A stretch of DNA of 64,000 nucleotides from Microvirga splendida (GTDB taxonomy: Bacteria > Pseudomonadota > Alphaproteobacteria > Rhizobiales > Beijerinckiaceae), in contig NZ_JAELXT010000018.1 of assembly GCF_016427565.1 (NCBI RefSeq), positions 1 to 64,000 of the forward strand, given 5' to 3'. The translations under genes were made by a program, and so were the position numbers. The first letter of the stretch is position 1, and each line of letters opens with the position of its first letter. The notes below the pieces were generated by a model. That model worked only from the letters and a program-made list of their open reading frames with translations. It searched no databases and had not been told where the DNA came from. Of this stretch, positions 27,064-35,820 are shown one piece after another.

Positions 27064-28211
27064 CGTGTCACCAGCATCATGCGGCGATTGTACCAGTTCA
27101 TGAAGGTCGAGACGGATAAGCTGATCGCCAGGTAGACGCTCATGAGGATCAGAACGCCTTCGATCGCCTGCCCAGTCTGGTTAATCGTTGTCGCCATCAC
27201 GGAGGCAAAATCAGGGTAACCGACCGCCAAGGCCAGGGTTGTGTTCTTGACGACATTCAAAAACTGACTGGTCATGGGCGGTACTATGATGCGCAGCGCC
27301 TGCGGCACAACAATGAGCCATAGAATGTGTTCCTCGCGCAGTCCCAGGGCCCTGCCGCCCTCCCACTGGCCCTTCGGTACGGCGTCGATGCCGCCCCGGA
27401 CAATCTCCGCAACAAATGCTGCCGTGTAGAGCACAAGTCCGACGACAAGTGCCATGAATTCAGGCGTCAGCGTGGCTCCCCCGGTAAAGTTGAAACCTCG
27501 CAAGACAGGCTGGTCCAGGGAGATACGGATGTCGCTGGCCCAGACAGTTAATCCAAGCAGTAGAATGGCCAGACCACCCAGCCCAGCACACAGGGGAGGG
27601 CTTCGACGCTTTGGGCGACCAAGACATGCTTGCCAAGCAAATGCTCTAAGCGCCATTGCACTGCCAAGCAGCAAGGCACTTCCGAAGAGCCCGCTGCCGC
27701 CCTCCACGATCGGCCATGGGAAGAACAGCCCGCGCAGCGACAGAAACAGGCCGGGCATCGGTTCAAGTGCGGCGCGCGGCGCGGGAAGCCCAATGGTCAA
27801 TAATGCATACCAAAACAGGAGCTGGACCACGAGCGGAGTATTTCGCATCGTTTCGACGAAACATGACGCGAGGCCGCGGACGAGCGGATTGAGGGAGCGA
27901 CGCCCCAAGCCGATGCAGAAGCCGAAAGCCGTCGCGACGACAATCACGATCATTGAGATGTAAAGGGTGTTCAGCAACCCGACGGCAAAAGCTTTCAGAT
28001 AAGGATTTGTCGGATCATAAGCGAGAAAGCCTTCAGCAATCGGAAAGCGCGCCGGCCGGCTGAGAAACCCGAAGCCGGTTTGGATACCGCGCCGGACGAG
28101 GTTGTCGAGTGTGTTGGCCGTGAGCCATGTCACTGTGGCAAGGAATGCCAGCATAATGAGAGATTGCCAAAGGTAGGAGCGGAACCGCGCATCAAACCAC
28201 AGTCGGGACAT
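27060..28211 (-). CDS. aapQ: Amino-acid ABC transporter permease AapQ
   Basis: A 383-residue permease with about eight membrane helices, starting MSRLWFDARFRSYLWQSLIM. Family marks are NTLYISMIVIVVATAFGF, VETMRNTPLVVQLLFWYALL and the EAA loop EGGRALGLREEHILWLIVVP. The ATG at 28211 matches the start of AapQ homologues better than one at 28250. It pairs with AapM; both follow aapJ on the same transcript. Confidence 0.92.
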   Translation of the reverse strand: MSRLWFDARFRSYLWQSLIMLAFLATVTWLTANTLDNLVRRGIQTGFGFLSRPARFPIAEGFLAYDPTNPYLKAFAVGLLNTLYISMIVIVVATAFGFCIGLGRRSLNPLVRGLASCFVETMRNTPLVVQLLFWYALLTIGLPAPRAALEPMPGLFLSLRGLFFPWPIVEGGSGLFGSALLLGSAMALRAFAWQACLGRPKRRSPPLCAGLGGLAILLLGLTVWASDIRISLDQPVLRGFNFTGGATLTPEFMALVVGLVLYTAAFVAEIVRGGIDAVPKGQWEGGRALGLREEHILWLIVVPQALRIIVPPMTSQFLNVVKNTTLALAVGYPDFASVMATTINQTGQAIEGVLILMSVYLAISLSVSTFMNWYNRRMMLVTR

Positions 28212-28277
28212 TGCTTTTATCTCACAGGACGGATGCAGGAGGGACCGCACGAGACCCCTCCTGGCGCACCGGCAGCG

Positions 28278-29303
28278 TCAGTTAAAGACGAGGGGGAACA
28301 TGAGCCCGCCGTCCTTGTGGAGTTTGTTCGGTCCTCGATCGAGCTTGATTGGGCTGTTCTTGCCAATATGACGGTCGAAGATCTCGCCATAGTTTCCGAC
28401 TTGCTTGATGATGTTGTAAGCCCACTTTTCGTCAAGACCCAGCGCCTGACCGTTCCCAGGCTCCATCCCGAGGAAACGTTGGATCTGCGGGTCGCTCGAC
28501 TTGAGCATCTCGTCTACGTTGGCTTGCGTAATTCCCATGTCCTCCGCAGCAATCAGGGCCTGGAACGACCACTTGACGATGTCGTAGAAACGATCGTCGC
28601 CATGCCGAACCGACGGGGCCAGACCTTCGAAGTGGCCGCTCGCCGGGAAGATCACGTAATCCTCGGGATTCGGGGCTTGGGTCGCCCGCGTGGTTGCCAA
28701 CGCCGACGCATCGGAGATCAGCGCATCGCAGCGGCCACTAAAAAAGGCCTGCCGGGTGGCCGGAACGTTGTCGAACAGGATCGGCTTGAGATCGAGGTTG
28801 TACTTGCGTGACAGATCCGCAAGCGTCACCTCCGTTGTCGATCCGGTTTGCAGGCAGACGGAGGCGCCTTTCATCTGCTTCGTTTCGGTCACGCCCAGTT
28901 TCCGGGACAACAGGAAGCCGTCGTACTCGTAATAATTCGGGAAGGAAAAATTCAGCCCATTAGCATCGCGGCGCAATGTCCAGGTGGTGGTGCGTGGCAG
29001 GATATCGATCTCGCCCGTTTGCAAAGCGGTCAGCCGCTGCGGGCCAGTCAGTGGAACGAATCTGGCCTTGTCTTTGTCGCCCAGGATAGCAACGGCAACG
29101 GCGCGACACGTGTCCACGTCGAGCCCTTTCCAGACACCCTTCTCGTCGGGCGCGGAAAAGCCAACGTTGCCTTGGCTTGCTCCGCAGCTGATATAGCCGC
29201 GCTGCTTGATCTGCTCAACGGTTTGTTGGGCTTGCGCGGGCAAGCTTATCGTACCCGCCAAGCCGATCGTGAAGAGTGCCGCCATGAACCGTTTGTTTGT
29301 CAT
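28278..29303 (-). CDS. aapJ: Amino-acid ABC transporter periplasmic binding protein AapJ
   Basis: A 341-residue solute-binding protein (SBP_bac_3 type). The signal peptide is MTNKRFMAALFTIGLAGTIS with cleavage near AQA-QQ. Mature motifs include YISCGASQGNVGFSAPDEKG, GLDVDTCRAVAVAILGD, ILPRTTTWTLRRDANGLNFS and CDALISDASALA. It captures the amino acid in the periplasm and delivers it to AapQM. AGAGGGAAG before the ATG is a good ribosome-binding site. It begins 18 bases after metC, so uptake and catabolism are transcribed together. Confidence 0.92.
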   Translation of the reverse strand: MTNKRFMAALFTIGLAGTISLPAQAQQTVEQIKQRGYISCGASQGNVGFSAPDEKGVWKGLDVDTCRAVAVAILGDKDKARFVPLTGPQRLTALQTGEIDILPRTTTWTLRRDANGLNFSFPNYYEYDGFLLSRKLGVTETKQMKGASVCLQTGSTTEVTLADLSRKYNLDLKPILFDNVPATRQAFFSGRCDALISDASALATTRATQAPNPEDYVIFPASGHFEGLAPSVRHGDDRFYDIVKWSFQALIAAEDMGITQANVDEMLKSSDPQIQRFLGMEPGNGQALGLDEKWAYNIIKQVGNYGEIFDRHIGKNSPIKLDRGPNKLHKDGGLMFPLVFN

Positions 29304-29321
29304 CGTTTGCTTCCCTCTGGA

Positions 29322-30539
29322 TTACTCAGCGCTGGAAGCGCCGAGATTCGTGTGAAACCTGCGCTTGTCCGTCGCCGTGGCGCCCAAAGCACCGAAGAAC
29401 CGCTGCAGGTCCTCAATGAGATCGGCCACATTTTCCAGACCGATGGATAGTCGGATCAGATGCCCGGTCGATAACCAGGCCAGGTCGTCGCGGCCGGAGC
29501 GAGGATTGCTGGGCGCAACGAGGCTGTGCGCACCACCCCAGCTTGCCCCGATCTTGAACAATCTGAGTTCCTGAAACGCCCGCTCGATAACGTCAGCCGA
29601 ATGCGGCGCCAACACGATCGAAAACACGCCTGAGGATCCTCGAAAGTCACGCGTCCAAACCGCGTGACCGGGATGGTTGGGCTCGGCCGGATGGAGGATT
29701 TGCACAACGGAGTCTTGATCCCGGAGCCATTCGAGAATTTGCAATGATGACTGCTCCGATTGCCTTAACCTCAGAGGTAAAGTCACAAGGCCTCTCATGC
29801 ATAGGAAGCATTCGTCGGCGCCGACGCCGAGGCCGAGGAAGCGGGCGACATCCTTTAGCCGCCGGAACAGTGCCTCTTCCTTGACAGCAATCGAACCCAT
29901 GTTGAGATCGGAATGGCCGCTGGCATACTTCGACAGCGACTGCATGGACAGGTCGACTCCATGGGCGAGAGGATTGAACAGGATTGGCGTCGCCCATGTA
30001 TTATCGGCGGCGACTAGGATACCGTGCGCATGGGCTGCGGCACTGATGGCAGGGATGTCCTGAATCTCGAAAGTGACCGATCCGGGGGACTCGACCCAGA
30101 CAAGCTTCGTGCGGTCGTCGAGCAGGTCACCCACAGAACCGGCAATGGTTGGATCGTAGAAGACGGTGTCAATCCCAAGAGGGGCAAGAAGCCGTTGGGC
30201 CATTGTTCGCGCGGGCCCATACATCGAAGAGGGCATGAGAATTCTATCATCCTTCTGCGCGAAGGCCATACAGACCAGGCTGATCGCGGAGAGCCCGGAT
30301 GGGGTAACGAGCGCTCGCGTTCCGCCCTCGAGAGCAGCGATCTGTTGTTCCAGTGATCGGCTCGTGGGTGTGCCATAGAGCCCATACGAGTAGCCATCAT
30401 AGAGGCGCTCATGACGGCTCTCAAAGGCGGCCATGGTCTCGAAGGTGACCGTTGACGCATGGTGCAGGGGGACGGTCAACGTCTGGAATGGCTCGTCGGC
30501 CGTACGGGGCGGGTGAATTAGGGTTGTCTCGGTCCGCAT
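29322..30539 (-). CDS. metC: Cystathionine beta-lyase / C-S lyase (PLP enzyme)
   Basis: A 405-residue enzyme of the Cys/Met metabolism PLP family. It shows the Y-x-R region (LYGTPTSRSLEQQIAALEGG), the PLP-stacking stretch around SSMYGPAR, VAADNTWATP with the cofactor Asp, and SLSKYASGHSD with the Schiff-base Lys. It would cleave cystathionine, cystine or a related thioether to a thiol, pyruvate and ammonia; substrate choice within the family cannot be read by eye. The ATG at 30539 has GGAGA upstream and matches the homologous start. First gene of the operon with aapJQMP; a LysR gene diverges from it. Confidence 0.85.
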   Translation of the reverse strand: MRTETTLIHPPRTADEPFQTLTVPLHHASTVTFETMAAFESRHERLYDGYSYGLYGTPTSRSLEQQIAALEGGTRALVTPSGLSAISLVCMAFAQKDDRILMPSSMYGPARTMAQRLLAPLGIDTVFYDPTIAGSVGDLLDDRTKLVWVESPGSVTFEIQDIPAISAAAHAHGILVAADNTWATPILFNPLAHGVDLSMQSLSKYASGHSDLNMGSIAVKEEALFRRLKDVARFLGLGVGADECFLCMRGLVTLPLRLRQSEQSSLQILEWLRDQDSVVQILHPAEPNHPGHAVWTRDFRGSSGVFSIVLAPHSADVIERAFQELRLFKIGASWGGAHSLVAPSNPRSGRDDLAWLSTGHLIRLSIGLENVADLIEDLQRFFGALGATATDKRRFHTNLGASSAE

Positions 30540-30636
30540 CACTGTCTGTCTCCTGGCTGGCCACAGCATCATAGAATGACGTGGCAAGCTATGTTCGAAA
30601 GCGACAGACTCTATTCATTTGTGATATGGATTCGTC
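30540..30636. promoter_or_regulatory. Divergent promoter region metC / lysR
   Basis: The 97 bases between the divergent start codons must contain both promoters. ATAGAATGA near 30571 and TCTATTCAT near 30611 form an imperfect inverted pair, a possible LysR-type binding region, but the spacing is wider than usual. Confidence 0.4.
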
Positions 30637-31530
30637 ATGAACCTGCACGATATCGAAGTCTTTCACGCCGTCATGATTTCCGGGGGAGCGGGACGCGCTT
30701 CGGAACTGCTCGGCACATCGCAGCCGACGGTGAGCCGAACGATCGCGAATCTGGAACGAAGTATCGGGTTCTCCCTCTTCGACCGAGTGCGAGGACGCCT
30801 GATTCCGACCCGGGACGGCCGCCTGTTCCACGAGGAGGTGCAACGCAACCTGATTGGCCTTGATCGGCTCCAAGCGGCGGCAGCCAGGATCCGAGAGGTT
30901 GGCGAAGGATCGCTCAGGATCGCCTCGCTCGCGGCTCTCGGGCAGGTCTTGATCCCACGAGCCGTGACAAGATTCCTTCAACATTTTTCCGATGCGCGCA
31001 TTTCGCTGCAGATCAGGACCTCGTCAGTCGTCAAGGATCTCGTCGCATCCGGGCAGGTCGACCTGGGACTGGCGGCTGACGAGATCGATGTGTCGGGGGT
31101 GCAGACCACCGTGTTCGCAACACCGCGGGCTGTTTGCGTCTTTTCTCGCGACCATCCGCTGGCCGGTCGAGACGTGATTACGCCAGCGGATTTCGCCCGC
31201 TATCCCCTGCTGGCGCTGTCGCCGGAAGACACGGTGAGGAAAGCCATGGATCGCGCCTTGGCGGCCGCCAATGTTGAGCCAAAGATCGTTGTTGAAACGC
31301 CCTTTTCCTCAACCGTCGTTACCCTCGCCGGCGAGGGCGCAGGAATCGGCATTGCCAACCCTCTGGCGATCGATCATGCATCATTCAGTCGAGTCTCAAC
31401 GGCTCCGTTCGAGCCGGCCATCTACTTCCGGGCTCTTCTTCTCAGACCTCCAGATGCTCCGAGATCGCGGCTTGTGGAGGCCTTTCTGAGTGCATTGTAC
31501 GAGACCCGGAACGCCAGCGCGCGTGGATGA
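30637..31530 (+). CDS. LysR-family transcriptional regulator
   Basis: A 297-residue regulator with the LysR N-terminal winged helix-turn-helix (LHDIEVFHAVMISGGAGRAS, LLGTSQPTVSRTIANLE, FDRVRGRLIPTRDG) and a periplasmic-binding-protein-like effector domain (VDLGLAADEIDVSGVQTTVF, and GAGIGIANPLAI). Its divergence from metC-aapJQMP makes it the probable activator of that operon, responding to the imported amino acid or a product; this is the standard arrangement of the family and is inferred here. Confidence 0.9.
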   Translation: MNLHDIEVFHAVMISGGAGRASELLGTSQPTVSRTIANLERSIGFSLFDRVRGRLIPTRDGRLFHEEVQRNLIGLDRLQAAAARIREVGEGSLRIASLAALGQVLIPRAVTRFLQHFSDARISLQIRTSSVVKDLVASGQVDLGLAADEIDVSGVQTTVFATPRAVCVFSRDHPLAGRDVITPADFARYPLLALSPEDTVRKAMDRALAAANVEPKIVVETPFSSTVVTLAGEGAGIGIANPLAIDHASFSRVSTAPFEPAIYFRALLLRPPDAPRSRLVEAFLSALYETRNASARG

Positions 31531-31640
31531 AGCCTGCAGCATCATCATGTCTGGTGCAAGTTATGCGAGGTGGCGGCATATGAAGCCTTGAGGGTGATCT
31601 TCCCTGGGGTCAGCGCAAGATCTGTTCCTAATTATATGCC

Positions 31641-32834
31641 GGCATTATCAACCAAAGACAGCTACTTTCGAGACGAGGTCGATGCCGCCGGCCTTCGTTC
31701 GGCGCATCTCGCGTCCCACGACTGAGCGGAACACAGCCGGGAGGTGCAAGGCGGGCGGTATGCGCGCCCACAAGATCTTGGTCACCGGCCGTCCCTTGCG
31801 CGTTCGTCGCTGCGCCTGGCTCGTGACCACCCGCTGCGACCAGCGGAAACCGATCTCGTTAAAGTACAGATCCGCGTGATGCGGACTGATGTGGTGAAAC
31901 ACGCCTGAGACCGTGCGGCGGATCCGATCATTGAGGCCCTCGGCTGAGTTGATGTGCACCGGCCCGCGGGCATACTCGCGAGCCTTATGATGGACGGTGT
32001 CATGGGACGCAAAGGCGCTCCCCAAGGACACAAATGTCTTCCATTCATCGCTCATCAGACGTGCCGCGGGATCAAAGACATCCGTGAGAACCCTGTCAGC
32101 CTCGGACTCCGACAGGTCCTCAATGACTGCTGCCCGAACCTCACCGGACGGCGAACCGACGCTCACATCCGGAGGCCGCTGAACGGCCACAAGCGCAGGT
32201 GTTTTCAAGGTTTTCGGCTGGTCTTTGCGTCCACGCCCGGGTGGAGAATACTTCATCTCCCGCCGCGGCTTGCCACCCAGATACACTCTGTCGATCTCAA
32301 CCACGCCATCGAGCGCCTGCTCGCGCCTAACCATCAGGCGCAGGGCATGCCCCATGCGCCAAGCCGTCGGCCGACTGACGCCGAGCGCTTCCGCCAGACG
32401 AATGGAGGAGATGCCCTCATCTGATTGCAGCATCAGCCAGAGGCCGGACAGCCAGACCCAAAGTGGAAGCTTGGTCCCGTGCAGAGGCCTGCGGGTCGTG
32501 ACCGTGAACTGGAAGCGGCAGGTACCACTCGAGCATTGGTAGAGCCCTGGCCGGGCCCGCTTCCCCTTCTCCCGGCCGGTTAAGGCGATGGAGCGGTGAT
32601 AACCGCTCGCCGGGCAGACCCCTCCTTTCGGCCACATCATCGCCTCAAGCAAGCGCCGGCAATGATCCTCATCCTGGAAGGCTCGAACCATGTCCCGCAC
32701 CGTGGTGATCTGCGCCAGCGCCTCGCGGACGGACAACTCCATGCTGACCTCCTGTTCAGATTATCGATCACGAGATCAAAATCTCACGCAAACCCTTAGT
32801 TAGAAAGGAAAAGCTGTCTTTGGTTGGTAATGCC
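31641..32834. mobile_element. IS1595-family insertion sequence, complete
   Basis: The 1194-base element is bounded by inverted repeats of 23 bases with one mismatch: 31641-31663 starts GGCATTATCAACCAAAGACA and 32812-32834 reads as GGCATTACCAACCAAAGACA on the opposite strand. The transposase gene fills the inside and its stop lies within the left repeat. I could not find an 8-base target duplication, so the flanks may have been rearranged after insertion. Confidence 0.88.
31648..32742 (-). CDS. IS1595-family transposase (ISXO2-like)
   Basis: The 364-residue protein starts with a zinc-ribbon-like part (GGVCPASGYHRSI, YQCSSGTCRFQF), in which one expected Cys is replaced by Ser. A helix-turn-helix follows (SSIRLAEALGVSRPTAWRM) and then the ISXO2-type DDE domain (GVVEIDRVYLGGKP, LMSDEWKTF, VHINSAEGLNDRIRRTVSG). 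The length is at the upper end for the family and no frameshift is seen, so the element may still be active. Confidence 0.9.
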   Translation of the reverse strand: MELSVREALAQITTVRDMVRAFQDEDHCRRLLEAMMWPKGGVCPASGYHRSIALTGREKGKRARPGLYQCSSGTCRFQFTVTTRRPLHGTKLPLWVWLSGLWLMLQSDEGISSIRLAEALGVSRPTAWRMGHALRLMVRREQALDGVVEIDRVYLGGKPRREMKYSPPGRGRKDQPKTLKTPALVAVQRPPDVSVGSPSGEVRAAVIEDLSESEADRVLTDVFDPAARLMSDEWKTFVSLGSAFASHDTVHHKAREYARGPVHINSAEGLNDRIRRTVSGVFHHISPHHADLYFNEIGFRWSQRVVTSQAQRRTRKGRPVTKILWARIPPALHLPAVFRSVVGREMRRTKAGGIDLVSKVAVFG

Positions 32835-33258
32835 GAAGTTCACTGATCAGAGCGAAACCTCCGGGTCTCACCCTCACCCTTAACTCAAAGGGGGTGGTGG
32901 GACGTCTTGGCTCAGTATGCGGAACGATCAATCAGGCTGCCAAGGTAAGGTGTGTTCTTGGAACTCCCCAGACGTAAGGGCTCGGTCGGCTAATCCGGTC
33001 GAAGCAGATCCTCCTGGAGTGGGTAATTGCGTGGCTTGACCCAGTGCAGACGTTACGACGCCGAGTTGTGGGAAAGGGAAGATTTGCGTGAAACAGTAGA
33101 CTTCGTTGATGGTGGTGCGGGTCGAAGTTCTGGCCGGCGGATGTTCATTCTCCTGCCTCGTCGCTTTCTATACGGCGGGCGCATACCCGGGCCGCGGTGC
33201 CCATCATGATGCCCTGGCATTACTCGCTGCCCAGGACCGCTTTCGGCCTCTAATCATC
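32835..33258. other. Intergenic region
   Basis: About 420 bases between the IS1595 element and a small hypothetical gene. The open frames are short and without family resemblance; nothing supported. Confidence 0.4.
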
Positions 33259-33555
33259 CTACGGCCGCAAGCCAACCTCATTGCCTGATGTCGGTCGCGT
33301 ATAGGGATGCGCAAGGAGCGCCTGATAGGCCTCAATCAGACAGCGCCCGGCCTTGCCTCCCTCGGCTGCTCTGCCGCAGGTCAGTTGAGCAGAGGGCGAT
33401 GCAGGCTGGGCAGCCGTCATGGTCCAAAGCCATAATCCTCGGACCGGTCCGTCCTCAATCTGGCAGACTCGCCCGATGGCTTTGCCACTGTCGAAGGCTG
33501 TAAAGTCCGGCTTGGGCTGAGCATCTTCGTGGGTCAACATCCACTTGATCTCCAT
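33259..33555 (-). CDS. Small conserved hypothetical protein
   Basis: A protein of about 98 residues with the pattern KPDFTAFDSGKAIGRVCQIE, GLWLWTMTA and a C-terminal helix (KAGRCLIEAYQALLAH). From memory this resembles a family of short alphaproteobacterial proteins of unknown function that begin KPDFTA-D and end in a helix of this kind. The start is uncertain (ATGs at 33555 and 33540; the frame extends to 33615). Confidence 0.5.
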   Translation of the reverse strand: MEIKWMLTHEDAQPKPDFTAFDSGKAIGRVCQIEDGPVRGLWLWTMTAAQPASPSAQLTCGRAAEGGKAGRCLIEAYQALLAHPYTRPTSGNEVGLRP

Positions 33556-34047
33556 GAACTCGATCCCCGCTGTAATTAACAGGCAGTTTCGCTTGGCCAG
33601 AGCGGTGAAGTGCAAAATTCATCAGCCGATCTGCCCCGGTGGGGTGCGCAAACTGCGGCAGTATGGTTAGCAAGCAGTTAACGCTGACCTGCGACACGCG
33701 AGTAGGTCAGGTGGGCAGCCGCCCGCTAGCAGTCTGGAGACGTGGGGGAGGGCTCTTCTCTATTCGGCGGTTTAAGGTCAAGCGCTTTCGGGCTGTTTTA
33801 CTACTCCGATGTTTGATGTCACTCGCGGGCCTTGCTTCTCTTCGGGATCAGCTCTCGGGCTCTCCCAGTATGGGATCAGAAGAATGAGGTGGCCCAATCT
33901 GTTGCGCGTTCTGATCGCGCAAAACGCGATCGACACAAGAGCCCACGCGAAGTCACCTCATCCATCGTCCCGCGAGGGACGTCTCTCCACCGGAGGGCGG
34001 ATCTTGGATCTCCTCCTCTTCGGGTGACAGGCGGTTGCTCTGAGCGA
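33556..34047. other. Intergenic region
   Basis: About 490 bases upstream of the IS110 gene end. No supported gene or RNA; part of it may be the non-coding end of that IS110 element. Confidence 0.35.
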
Positions 34048-35085
34048 TCATGCGACTGCCAAGACACCCTCCTTGGTCCAGCGGAACTCGGTGCCATCGC
34101 TCCAGAGGTGGTGCATGATCACAGCCAAACGGCGCGCCAGAGCCACGATGGCCTTTTGCAGGCCGCGCCGTCGGGCCACGTTCACAGCCCGGGCCTTCAG
34201 CCAGGACCATTTCTGCACCCGGGTCAGCAGCACCTGGGCCGCCTCATAGAGCAGCGCGCGCATCATGGCGTCGCCGCACAGAGAGACGCGTCCGATCCGA
34301 TTACTCTCGCCGGACTGATTGAGAACCGGCGTGAGCCCCAGAGCGGGGCCGACTGCCTTGGAATTCTTGAACCGCTCCGGAATGTCGATCGTGGCGCTAA
34401 AGGCCAGCGACACCACGGGACCGACACCCGGAATGGTCATCAGGCGCCGGCAGACGTCATCGTCCCGGACGGTCGCCAACACTTTCCGGTGAAGAGCGGC
34501 GAAGCGCTCCCGCAGGCTCTGACGGGCTTCGAGCAGGCAAGCCATGATCTCAGCCAGCTCCGGCAGGCCGGCCACGAGCTCGCGGATCCGGTCCTCGAAC
34601 CTGACCTTGCCAATGACCCCGACCTTGAGGCCGAAGTTGCGCAGCAGACCGCGGATGTCGTTCTCAATGGCAATGGCTTTTTCCTGCAACAACTTACGGG
34701 CCGTCAGCAGGGCGCGTCGGTTCTGGCTGGCCAGCGTCTTCACATGAACGGGCCGGAACAGGTTGACCCGCATCATCTGAGCGATGCCGCGAGCATCGTT
34801 GCGGTCAGTCTTGTTCACCTGCGCCTTCAGGAACGCCTTGGTGTGGCGCGTCTCGATGCAGATGACTGGCAGCCCGGCCATGGCCAGCCCGCTGTAGAGC
34901 CACTGCGACAGCGGACCGGCTTCGAGCCCGACCCGCTCGAGCCGCCAGGCTGGATCCTGGAGCACCTGAACCAGGTCGTCGGGATGGCTGGTCACCTTCA
35001 GTTCGCGACAGACCTTGCCCGTCTCGTCCAGAATGCACAAAGAGGTCTCTTTGACCGAGACATCGAGGCCGGCATAATGCTTCAT
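34048..35085 (-). CDS. IS110-family transposase
   Basis: A full-length transposase (345 residues from the ATG at 35085, preceded by GGGAGAAG). It has the DEDD domain (HYAGLDVSVKETSLCILDET, GLEAGPLSQWLYSGL, NKTDRNDARGIAQMM) and the Transposase_20 domain (LMTIPGVGPVVSLAFSATID, VGPALGLTPVLNQSGE). The C-terminus keeps LAVIMHHLWSDGTEFRW, the normal family ending, unlike the copy at 18.4 kb. It lies directly next to the truncated response regulator gene and probably caused or followed that truncation. Confidence 0.9.
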   Translation of the reverse strand: MKHYAGLDVSVKETSLCILDETGKVCRELKVTSHPDDLVQVLQDPAWRLERVGLEAGPLSQWLYSGLAMAGLPVICIETRHTKAFLKAQVNKTDRNDARGIAQMMRVNLFRPVHVKTLASQNRRALLTARKLLQEKAIAIENDIRGLLRNFGLKVGVIGKVRFEDRIRELVAGLPELAEIMACLLEARQSLRERFAALHRKVLATVRDDDVCRRLMTIPGVGPVVSLAFSATIDIPERFKNSKAVGPALGLTPVLNQSGESNRIGRVSLCGDAMMRALLYEAAQVLLTRVQKWSWLKARAVNVARRRGLQKAIVALARRLAVIMHHLWSDGTEFRWTKEGVLAVA

Positions 35086-35322
35086 GCTGCGCTTCTCCCA
35101 CTGATGCTTGTGGCTGGTCCTATCCAGACCACGTTGTACCATCAGCCTGAAGCGCAGCACCTCCGACGGTCGATGAAAGATGGCGCGAAGCCGATTACCC
35201 CATCTGTTGCATTAACGTGTCAAGCCACAGGATGTAGTAGCTCTTGAGGTATTTGAACGCGCTATAGTTCGTGTGCCACAAAGTTACTGCAACAGAGCCC
35301 TTGGCAGGACGATCCGGCGGAT

Positions 35323-35820
35323 TCAGTGTAGTTCCACGCTGCCCTCAAACTCTCCCCGTATCTGCTTGGCGGCGGCTGCATGCGGGCCTGCCTGCACTCG
35401 AGTATTGTTCGACAGCAAGCGGAGTGCGAGGTCAGGAGAGATGAAGGATCCGTCGGCCTTCACGCTTGTCACGGCCATAATGATATCGCGAGCATCGATC
35501 CCTTTCAGGATATAGCCCACGGCGCCAGCCTCAAGTGCACGCACTACGTCGTCGTCGTCCGCTGAGACAGTCAGCATGACGACCCGAGGAGGATTGGGAA
35601 GATCACGGATCGCACGCGCTGCTTCTATTCCATTGCCTGGCATTGATATGTCGAGCAGGATAAGATCGGGGTCATGGATTCTCGCAAGCTCGATCGCATC
35701 CGCCGCCGAGGCGCCTTCCCCGACGATCTCGATCATGGAGTCAAGTGCGAGCGCACGTACAAGTCCGGCTCGTAAGAGCGCGTGATCATCCACCACTACA
35801 ATACGGGTTTTGTCAGCCAT
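35323..35820 (-). CDS. Response regulator, receiver domain only (truncated NarL type)
   Basis: The product (165 residues) has a complete receiver domain: acidic pair VVVDDH (Asp11, Asp12), phosphoacceptor Asp57 in LILLDISMPG, and Lys106 in GYILKG. Its kinase is of the NarX type and the linker (DGSFISPDLALRLLSN) is that of NarL/LuxR regulators, but the C-terminal helix-turn-helix is absent; after residue ~143 the sequence loses resemblance and stops. The ATG at 35820 overlaps the end of the kinase gene by 8 bases. An IS110 gene lies ~240 bases downstream, so loss of the output domain by a transposition event is likely. Confidence 0.85.
   Translation of the reverse strand: MADKTRIVVVDDHALLRAGLVRALALDSMIEIVGEGASAADAIELARIHDPDLILLDISMPGNGIEAARAIRDLPNPPRVVMLTVSADDDDVVRALEAGAVGYILKGIDARDIIMAVTSVKADGSFISPDLALRLLSNNTRVQAGPHAAAAKQIRGEFEGSVELH

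Noticed and set aside
33832-35247. A long plus-strand frame opposite the IS110 transposase at 34.0-35.1 kb
   Set aside because: The minus strand has the complete IS110 domains; this is the mirror frame.
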